This document shows, one piece after another, positions 55,892 through 64,000 of a DNA stretch of 64,000 nucleotides. How positions within the stretch are numbered: the stretch's first letter is position 1; each line of letters begins with the position of its first letter. Position numbers and translations under genes: made by a program. Source of the DNA: Tetracentron sinense. Taxonomy: Eukaryota > Streptophyta > Magnoliopsida > Trochodendrales > Trochodendraceae. Location of the stretch: assembly GCA_015143295.1 (NCBI GenBank), contig CM026567.1, positions 10,620,416 to 10,684,415 on the forward strand, written 5' to 3'. The notes below the pieces were generated by a model that was not told where the DNA came from, did not search any database, and saw nothing but the letters and a program-made list of their open reading frames with translations.

Positions 55892-57043
55892 TCATTCAAT
55901 TAATTCTGGGTACTTCGCTTTGACTTCGGCTTCACGCTCCCATGTAGCTTCTTCCCAAGCATGGTGTTGCCATTGCACAAGAACCAAAGGGATTGTCTTG
56001 TTGCGAAGCACTTGATCTCTTCGATCCAAAATCTGAACCGGCTTTTCAATGAAGTTGAGGTCCTCTCGAATCTCCAATGGTTCCAAGTCTATGACATGCG
56101 AAGGATCCGCAATGTACTTCCGAAGCATAGACACATGGAAAACGTTGTGACCTGCGGTCATGTGAGGTGGGAGAGCTACCCTGTAAGCAACCTCACCAAC
56201 TCGCGTGATAATCTCAAAAGGCCCAACATACCGAGGACTGAGCTTGCCTCGCTTGCCAAATCTCATGATCCCTTTGCTAGGAGATACTTTCACAAAGACT
56301 CGATCCCCTACTTGAAATTCCAAGTCCCTACGGCGCGTGTCCACATAACTTTTCTGGCGATCTTGAGCGGCTTTCAATCGATCCCGAATGATCTTAGCTG
56401 TGTTTACAGTTTGCTCAATCAACTCCGGACCAAGTACTTTCCTTTCTCCTACCTCATCCCAATAGAGAGGAGACCTACAACTTCGCCCATACAAGGCCTC
56501 AAATGGTGCCATTTGGATACTTGCCTGATAGCTGTTATTATAGGCGAATTCAACCAAAGGCAAGTGCTCTTCCCAACTGCCTCTGAAATCCAACATACAA
56601 GCCCGAAGCATGTCTTCAATGACTTGGTTCACTCTCTCGGTTTGTCCATCCGTCTCTGGATGAAAACCGGTGCTAAAATCAAGTTGGGAACCTATAGCCT
56701 CTTGGAAACTTTTCCAAAATCTTGACGTGAATCTTGGATCCCGATCTGACACAATACTGACTGGCACCCCGTGCAACCTCACCACTTCCTTGATGTATAG
56801 AGCGGCCAACTGGCTAGAGTTGAAAGTAGTTCGGTAGGGTAGGAAGTGCGCAGACTTCGTCAGACGGTCTACTACAACCCAAATTGCATCTGAGCCCTTT
56901 GCCGTTTTTGGCAAGCTAACTATGAAATCCATGGATATGTTCTCCCATTTCCACTCGGGAATAGGAAGAGAATGCAATAGACCGGCGAGTCGCATGTGTT
57001 CTGCTTTCACCTGTTGGCACACTAAGCACCGTGCCACATATTC
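55892..57043 (-). pseudogene. Integrase core and C-terminus of minus element A
   Basis: Open frame continuing integrase after the solo LTR. It begins with the CLVC half of the zinc-binding domain, then the catalytic core (MDFIVSLPKTAKGSD, VSIVSDRDPRFTSRFW, FHPETDGQTERVNQVIED), i.e. the D, D and E of a DDE integrase. It ends with a chromodomain-like C-terminus (VLVQWQHHAWEEATWERE). No stop until TGA at 55892-55894. It is separated from the rest of pol by 2.3 kb of LTR, so it is not functional as it stands. Confidence 0.92.
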
Positions 57044-57347
57044 TGTCGCGACCCAAAACCCACCCTAGGAGTTAGAGTGAATCTTGGACGACTTAATCAT
57101 TACTCACATGACTTGCTTGACGAACCAACCTGCAAAACTCACAGAAACATATACAATAGAGGATAACAGCGGAAGCATAACTATAAAACACGATGGAAGT
57201 CTAACAAACCTCTAAGTATATATACACATGGTCCAAGTTTAATACAAAAGAAAACAAAACAAAGAAAGTGCGGACATGCCCGCCAAAATACATGGATATA
57301 ATCACTCATGCTCACCCACAGCTAAACCACTTAGAATCTAACACCAC

Positions 57348-57467
57348 CTACTGATAACCCTCTACGGGAGGTTCCTCCAAAGGTTCCTCGACGTACTCCT
57401 CCTCCACCCAAGGGCTAGGAGCACAGACATCAAATGGAGCAGCAGCTCCCTCAGAACCTGCCGACAT
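57348..57467 (-). CDS. Conserved LTR small ORF, family A type (39 aa)
   Basis: Intact. MSAGSEGAAAPFDVC, then a changed APSPWVEEEYVEEPL (second G of PGPW is S), end PVEGYQ. The stem-loop at 57478-57498 is perfect. Function unknown. Confidence 0.55.
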   Translation of the reverse strand: MSAGSEGAAAPFDVCAPSPWVEEEYVEEPLEEPPVEGYQ

Positions 57468-57812
57468 AAGAAGTACGGCTGAGCATGGAATACTCAGCGG
57501 GTACTAAATACTAACCAATAGTCATAGCAAAACCATAGCAGTGTAGGAAGCAGGAAGTATTTCACATATATAAAGCAGGAAACAATTCAAGCATATAAAG
57601 CAGGAATAATTCATATCATGACAATAAAGTAAAGGAGTATATAATCATGCTTGAATTCATAAAAGCCGATAAAACCCTTGAAAACACCGTGCACTTGACT
57701 TGACTGAAAATACCATTTCCTTGCTTGAAAACTTGTCATGTTTGTCTTATCTCATCGTATCATGCGTGTCATGCCATGTCATGCTTGCTTGGAAAGTAAA
57801 CTACTTGTGAGG

Positions 57813-58036
57813 GAAGGGAGACCCTTCTTCCTAGAATGATTATGCTTGTCATGCCATGTCTTGTCATGCTTGCTTAAAAAAGTAAACTACTTGTGAGGGA
57901 AGGGAGACCCTTCTTCCTAAATGCCCATGCTTGTCATGTCCTTTCACTTGTGAGATGTTCTTGTGAGATGTACTTGCGAGGGAAGGGAGGCCCTTCTTAT
58001 GTTATGTATGCACTTGTGAGGGAAGGGAGACCCTTC
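57813..58036 (-). repeat. GAAGGG hairpin array in solo LTR A
   Basis: Four GAAGGG-AGA/AGG-CCCTTC hairpins within CTTGTGAGG...TTCTTC units. The counterpart in the plus copy falls in the gap. Confidence 0.82.
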
Positions 58037-58950
58037 TTATGAAAATGCATGATTGTCTTGTCCTTGCCAAAAGCGAGGTAAAACATATCGTACGATATGC
58101 CCCACCTCTAAATCCCATTCTTGAAAACCTCGGTAAATCATGTAATGTATGCGTGCTCGTGAGGTCGTGTGCATACTTGCATTTGGAATTAAATATGGCA
58201 TTTGAGTAATTCATAACACATAACATCAATGATTTGGGCAATTTAATATTGATATCATTTAGGGAAAGCGAACAATCACACTATCATAACCCTAGCAATT
58301 TCCATAAACCTTAAACATGCATTTTCTTAATTTATCATTCATTTTATTTACCTTGGCATTTCATCAAACATGGTACATTCATTATTTATTAACCCTACAA
58401 CATGCTTTTCTAGGTGGTTTATACTCACATCACACTTGTATGTTTATTATTAGTACAATGCCCTTCCCCATTCATTCGTTACATCATCCACACGGCATCC
58501 ATTCGCCAACATCCATCTCCATTTACCATACATACCACCCATCTCATAATATAGATATATATATGAAGGAAAACAAGAAGAAATAAGGAAATGAGAGGCT
58601 ATAACTAGGAGGGTAGTAAAAAGTACCGACCTTGATCAAGTGAGGAAGAAATCCCCCTTTCCAAAACGACCGTGAGTTGCTGCCCTAGCTTGGAACACGA
58701 GCTCCACACGAGCTTGAGCCGAGATCTTGAAGGAAAACGTACTTGAGGATGATCTAGGGTCTCAAAACCCTTTGATTTCTCTCCAAAATGGAAACCTAGG
58801 TTTTGGAAAACCTTCTCCTTTCTCTCTAATCTCCCAAATCTTCTAAGGGTTGAGAATGAGCCCTAAAGGCTCGGGTAATCCTATATGAGAAAGGGTATAA
58901 CACCCGAATGCCGAAAATGCCCTTAGTGAAAATTCTGTAAAACGCAAGGA

Positions 58951-59134
58951 CCGAGCGATCGGTGGTTATGACCGATCGATCGGTTGCCTACCGAGCGATC
59001 GGTGTTTATGACCGATCGACCGGTCAAAAACTCACTCTCTGGAAAATTTCCCCATACAAACTTTCTGACCGCGCGATAGCTACCGATCGATCGGTTATGG
59101 ACCGATCGATCGCTGACTGGACCGAGCGATCGGT
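58951..59134 (-). promoter_or_regulatory. CGATCG palindrome cluster in solo LTR A (-)
   Basis: Seven boxes, one changed to CCGATCGACCGGT, around CTCTGGAAAATTTCCCCAT. A CTCATATAGG stretch about 60 bp downstream could act as a TATA element. Confidence 0.7.
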
Positions 59135-59344
59135 TCTCTGTATGTCTGGACTGTTTTGACCATATCTTTTGACTCGCTCGTCGGATTTCGACGATTCAAC
59201 TTGCGTTGGGTTCGTCTTTCGAAAACGCACATTTCTGACGTTTCGGAATTTCCAATTTCTTCCTTATTTATTAATTGCATTACTTTAAAGGAAAAATGGC
59301 TACGAAGGGTCATGCATAAATGTGAAAAGGTCCGGGGCTCTACA

Positions 59345-62300
59345 TATTCAGCAACATCCCTCTTCATATTCCGCCACCAAAAGTGACTCTTGAGGTTCCG
59401 GTACATCTTCGTACCCCCTGGATGCACAGTGTACTTTGACCGGTGGGCTTCATCCATAATCTCCCTCCGAAGATCTGCATTGGCTGGGACACACAGCCTT
59501 CCTTTGAATGTGATAGCACCTTGGCTAGTGAGAGAGAAGTCCTCACTACCCTTAGCAACTTCCTTGTCCCGATAAGCCAACAATTCAGCATCCGTGGCTT
59601 GGTATTCTTGGATCAATTCTATAATGTATGGCCGAACCGTGACATTTGCCAAGATAGGACTACGGACAGAGTCATTCACACTAATGTCCAGATTTTCCAA
59701 GTCTTCAAGTAGCTTCCATTCTTGCACTAACATGCATGCTAATAACCCCGGAGGTCTTCTACTCAAAGCATCAGCCACTACATTTGCTTTACCCGGGTGG
59801 TATTGAATGGTACAATCATAGTCTTTCAAAAATTCCATCCAACGTCGTTGCCTTAGATTCAGCTCCTTTTGGGAAAAGAGATACTTGAGACTCTTGTGAT
59901 CGGTAAACACATAGAACTCCACCCCATAAAGGTAATGACGCCAAATCTTAAGTGCAAACACGACCGCCGCAAGCTCCAAGTCGTGCGTGGGATAATTCTT
60001 CTCATGCTCCTTCAATTGCCTTGATGCATAGGCAATGATTTTCTTGTGCTGCATGAGTACACACCCAAGTCCAACGTGTGAGGCATCACTATACACCTCA
60101 TACCCATAAGGTCCAGATGGCACAGTAAGAACAGGGGCTGTAGTAAGCCTCTTCTTCAATTCCGTGAAATTGATCTCGCACTTATCACTCCATACAAACT
60201 TGGCGTTCTTCCTTGTCAGGTAAGTGAGCGGTGCTGCAAGGCTAGAGAAACCCTCTACGAATCTCCTGTAGTAGCCTGCCAACCCAAGAAAGCTGCGTAT
60301 CTCGGTAACACTCTTGGGCCTTGCCCAACTCATAACTGCTTCGATCTTCTTTGGATCTACTGAGATACCTTCTGCAGAAACAACGTGGCCTAGGAATGCC
60401 ACCTCTTCCAACCAAAACTCACACTTGCTAAGTTTGGCGTATAGCTTGTGCTCTCTTAGCATTTCCAAAGCAAGGCGTAGGTCGCGTGTGTGATCTTCCC
60501 GTGTCTGGGAATAGACCGAAATGTCATCAACAAATACAATCACGCACCTATCAAGATATGGCCGGAACACCCGGTTCATCAAATCCATAAAGGCTGCCGG
60601 CGCGTTCGTGAGTCCAAAAGGCATCACCAAGAACTCGTAGTGTCCATACCGAGTCCTGAAAGCAGTTTTGGGAACATCTTCCACCTTAATCTTCAACTGG
60701 TGATAACCCGATCGAAGGTCTATCTTTGAGAAAAATCTCGCTCCCTTCAACTGATCGAACAAATCATCAATTCTAGGCAATGGATACCTATTCTTTATAG
60801 TGATCTTGTTCAATTGCCGGTAATCGACGCACATCCGCATCGAACCATCTTTCTTCTTAACAAACAACACCGGGGCACCCCACGGTGAGACACTTGGTCG
60901 AATGAAACCAAGGCCTTGCAATTCCTCCAACTGAGTCTTCAACTCCTTGAGTTCTACCGGGGCCATTCTATACGGAGCCCGAGAGATGGGAGCTGTGCCT
61001 GGTGTAAGCTCAATCACAAACTCAATCTCCCTGTCTGGAGGTAATCCTGGCAACTCCTCTGGAAATACATCCAGGAATTTACTCACGACCGGAATAGTCG
61101 AAGAGTCCTTTGCCTCGAGGTTCGCTAAGCTCAATGCCGCAAAACGAGCGATATCTCTACTTTTTAACCCCCGAAAGTGAAATGGTTTTCCTTCTACCGG
61201 CTTGAAGAGTACCATCTTCTCAAAGCAAGCTACATGCCCATGATGTGCTGCTAACCAATCCATTCCCAATATAACATCAAAGTCTTGGAATCCCAGGACG
61301 ATGAGATCAACCGCCAACTCGTGGCTTCCAACTTGGACCACACTATTTCTATACACTTTATTTGCCAATACTGTTTTGCCGAGAGGAGTCGAAATGGCTA
61401 ACTCCGGTTCTAGCTGACTTGGCTCTACAGAAAAGCCTTCTGAAAAACTCGGCGAGACAAATGAATGAGTAGACCCGGTATCAATCAACACTCGAGCCAA
61501 ATACTCATTGACTAGTAGGGTTCCTTGCACTACATCGTCAGATGCAAGTGCATCACCCTCTGTTAAGGCAAAAACTCGCCCCTGGTTCGCCTGGCGAGAC
61601 TGAGGTGTAGACCGGGTAGTCTGAGATGACGCCTGATATGATCCTACTGGGCGTGCTGGGGGCCTAATCCCCTGAGACTGGCCTGGTAAATGCCGACTGG
61701 GGCAATCCCTGATCATATGGCCCTGGCGACCACAATGAAAACATCCACCCGATGCCCTTCGGCAATCTCCTGCCGGGTGCCTTCGGCCGCATGAAGTGCA
61801 GACCTCGTGTGTATAGGTCGGAGGGGCCGGAGGTGGAGCATACCTCATCGTTTGAGGTGCAACAGGCCGTGGGGCCGAAAGAGCCTGAGGTCGCGGTGCC
61901 TGAGGCACATACTGCCGTGGAGCTGGAGGCGCATAAGTCAGCCTCATCGGTGGTGTTGGCCATGTATACTGATAAGGGCCGGTACGAGCCCGCCTCTCTG
62001 AAGGTGCTGAACTACTAGCTTGGCCTCTCGCCAACTCCCTCTTCTTGGACACTGTCTCTGAATTGGCCTCGACCAATAAGGCCTTGTCTACTACCTCAGG
62101 GTAGGTAGCATGTCTGAAAACCGAAACCTTCTCCATGATAACATCTTTGAGCCCTTGCTCAAACCTTCTTGCCTTCATTGCCTCGGTGGCAACCATGTGA
62201 GTCGCGAAGCGTGATAGCTCCGAGAACTTGGCCTCGTATTGTGCCACCGACATCAAACCTTGCTCGAGGTTGATGAATTCTCTCTCTTTCTTTTCCCGTG

Positions 62301-62772
62301 CTCCAATCGGAAAATACTTCTTGTAAAAAGCGTCCTTGAACTCATCCCAAGTCCAAGGTTGACCCTACATGGTCAAATCTCGCGTCCTCAACGCGGAAAA
62401 CCACCAATGGTGGGCTTCGCCCTCTAGCATGAAAGCTGCCCATGCTACTCTCTCCTCCTCTGTGGGTGAGAGGACTGTGAAAATCTTCTCCATCTGGAGG
62501 ATCCACGCCTCCGCAGCAAGAGGGTCCACACTCCTATGGAATGGTGGAGGCCTCAATCTCCTGAATGCCTCAACTCCAGCGGTACGATGTACTGGAGCTG
62601 CGGGCGGTGGAGTAGGTGCCGCTGATGCCGGTATAGTTTGCCGAGCCGCCAGGATGGCGAGTGTCCCAGCAATAGAGCCTAAGACCTGGGAGAGGTCCGG
62701 CTGCTCATCCTCATTTCTGGAAGAAGATGAAGCTCTGGTATGTGGTCCACGACCCCGTGTGTTCCGTCTCAT
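59345..62772 (-). pseudogene. gag-pol of minus element A (one stop, LTR insertion)
   Basis: Same domains as 10853-14280: gag from ATG at 62772 (MRRNTRGRGPHTRAS), CCHC knuckle [14 protein letters not shown], protease [15 protein letters not shown] with FVDD, RNase H, and integrase up to the zinc-binding histidines. Only one in-frame stop is seen, TAG near 62366 after RDLTM, shared with the plus copy. The two later stops of the plus copy are CAG and CGA here. Integrase is split at 59345 by the solo LTR. Apart from these two breaks the frame is open for over 1000 codons, so this is the better preserved copy. Confidence 0.93.
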
Positions 62773-63105
62773 GACAAAAGTCCTGAGAATAATAACACCA
62801 CATGAGTCTAACTTGAAACCACAATTTATTTCAATGCCATTTCACAATAATTCAATATGTATTAGTTGTATAATACTAATACACATCACATCAAGTGATC
62901 AGAGTATTCATCACATTATACTTATACTTTAGTGTTCTAGCGTACCTAGGACCCGTAATTGGTTAAAGCAACCATTTTAGACTAAGACTAAAGTTTAGTC
63001 TTACACTTGGAACCAGACTCGCTCCCGACTTACTTCCTTCCTAACATATGCTCTTGTCAAGCGGTGGTATAAGATTCTAAATAACTCTAAAGACCTAAAG
63101 CCTAA
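62773..63105 (-). other. Leader of minus element A
   Basis: Counterpart of 10508-10852. Ends at CCTAA (63101-63105), the target duplication of solo LTR B. A frame across it and gag on the plus strand (62369-62932) is antisense. Confidence 0.75.
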
Positions 63106-64000
63106 TGTCACGCCCCAAAATACCCCCTAGGAGTTTAGGGATACTTTAGGTGGGCTATACAAACCTGCCAAACCATCCTGTAGTGAACAAGATAAATAAG
63201 GTACTAAACAATGATAATCAGAGCGCGGAAGCTAAACATAATTTGCGGAAGCGAAAACTAAAATTTTCTTTTCTTTATAATGATCCAAAATGTAGTATTC
63301 CAAGTTAACATAAATACAAAACACGTCTAAGTCTAAGGTGGACAGGCCCACCTAACAAAATACAAAAGACAAAATACAACGCTGTCTCGCTCAATAGTCA
63401 TCCCCGTGGGGCCAATGGTCTAAGTCTCTCGCCTCCGCCTGAGGCTCAACTACTAGATCCTCATAAGGTTCCTCCTCGTCATAGTCCTCCTCTATCCAAG
63501 GACCCGGATCACAAATGTCGAGAGGGACTCGGCTACCTGCCGACATGAAAGTACGGCTGAGCATGGAATACTCAGCGAGTACAAGCCCCTAACTAACAAT
63601 GGTAATAACGAACAACATCATATACAAGAAATGGGAGGAGTATAGTTCATAATCATTTCTAGCAACCTTATACATAAACATTTTATCAAGTCATAATTAT
63701 TATGAAACTAAAACATATCTATGCATCATACAATTCCTCTTTGAGTTCTCCTTTTAATATTTCTTATGAGCCAGAGGTTAGCACCCGCATATCCCTGGGC
63801 TACCAACCTCCTTGACAGTACAATACCTTTCTTATGAGCCAGGGGTTAGCACCCGCACATCCCTGGGCTACCAACCCCCTTGACAGTACAATACACTTCT
63901 TATGAGCCAGAGGCTAGCACCCGCACATCCCTGGGCTACCAGCCTCCTTGACAGTAGGATACCTTACTTATGAGCCAGAGGTTAGCACCCTTAACCGGGG
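63106..64000 (-). repeat. Solo LTR B, minus copy (cut by window end)
   Basis: Starts on the plus strand with TGTCACGCCCC after CCTAA and continues past the window. Almost the same as the right part of 8161-10507, hence the same insertion. Hairpin array from 63766: four units visible, including the GGCTAGC/GCTACCAGCC double variant. Confidence 0.92.
63391..63546 (-). CDS. Conserved LTR small ORF, family B type (51 aa)
   Basis: Intact counterpart of 10069-10224. ATG at 63546 after the stem-loop at 63556-63576. MSAGSRVPLDICDPGPW, end DHWPHGDDY and TGA. Confidence 0.55.
   Translation of the reverse strand: MSAGSRVPLDICDPGPWIEEDYDEEEPYEDLVVEPQAEARDLDHWPHGDDY

Larger units (their letters stand above)
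57044..59344 (-). repeat. Complete solo LTR A (2301 bp) with TATTC target duplication
   Basis: Minus-strand start TGTAGAGCCCCGGACC at 59344, end GGTCGCGACA at 57044. TATTC at 57039-57043 and 59345-59349. It splits the integrase zinc-binding domain of the minus element A. The plus copy has the same insertion from 14281. Palindrome cluster 58951-59134, hairpin array 57813-58036, small ORF 57348-57467. Confidence 0.96.
40472..64000 (-). mobile_element. Tekay-type element A, minus-strand copy (extends past window)
   Basis: The minus-strand order from the right is solo LTR B (63106 on), leader, gag-pol (62772-59345), solo LTR A (59344-57044), the rest of integrase (57043-55892), polypurine tract, and 3' LTR (55790-40472) split by a CACTA transposon. 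The 5' LTR lies beyond 64000. It shares both nested insertions and their target duplications with 5897-15574, so both derive from one already-nested element. Confidence 0.9.

Overview
This window is plant nuclear DNA, most likely from a repeat-rich angiosperm (probably a eudicot). I see no intact single-copy host gene. It holds LTR retrotransposons of several lineages nested in one another, plus one large CACTA DNA transposon. Evidence for a plant: Tat, Tekay-type chromovirus and SIRE-type retroelement proteins, tRNA-Met primer sites, a TNP2/DUF4218/DUF4216 transposase, and captured pieces of plant genes (AP2/ERF, class I small heat-shock protein, SUMO-conjugating enzyme).

Layout. 1-5896: decayed Ty3 element of the Tat type (pol remains, long spacer, start of 3' LTR). 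5897-15574: Tekay-type element 'A' on the + strand (5' LTR, primer site, a solo LTR of family B, gag-pol, a solo LTR of family A), ending at a 100-N assembly gap. 15675-17967: LTR B (-) inside LTR C (+). 17968-22047: SIRE-type Ty1 element (-), gag and LTR. 22048-38561: Ty1 element 'F' (+), whose 3' LTR contains a three-level nest: Tekay 'C' remnant, then solo LTR A, then solo LTR B. 38562-40241: second SIRE-type element (-). 40242-40471: continuation of the Tat LTR. 40472-64000: element A again, on the - strand, with the same two nested solo LTRs. It is an inverted near-identical copy of 5897-15574, and its 3' LTR is split by a 13.1-kb CACTA transposon (42191-55299).

The CACTA element has matching ends, a 3-bp TGA target duplication, an apparently intact four-exon TNP2 transposase (1102 aa), a second transposase gene with one stop codon, and three captured host-gene pieces.

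Most interesting: the long LTRs of families A, B and C differ in sequence but share one architecture. (1) A cluster of CCGATCGATCGGT-type palindromes lies near the promoter, and the same cluster occurs in a Ty1/SIRE-type LTR. (2) A tandem array of hairpins follows, with compensatory base changes, and its sequence is swapped between subfamilies. (3) A conserved GCTGAG/CTCAGC stem-loop ends about ten bases before (4) a conserved small ORF of 39-51 codons. It starts MSAG, carries a PW-[V/I]-EE-[E/D]-Y core, is acidic, and is intact in eight of nine copies. I know of no description of such an LTR-encoded microprotein, and I regard it as the best candidate for something new.

The elements interact only by insertion, recombination to solo LTRs and trans-mobilisation. 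All statements rest on reading the sequence; no searches were run.
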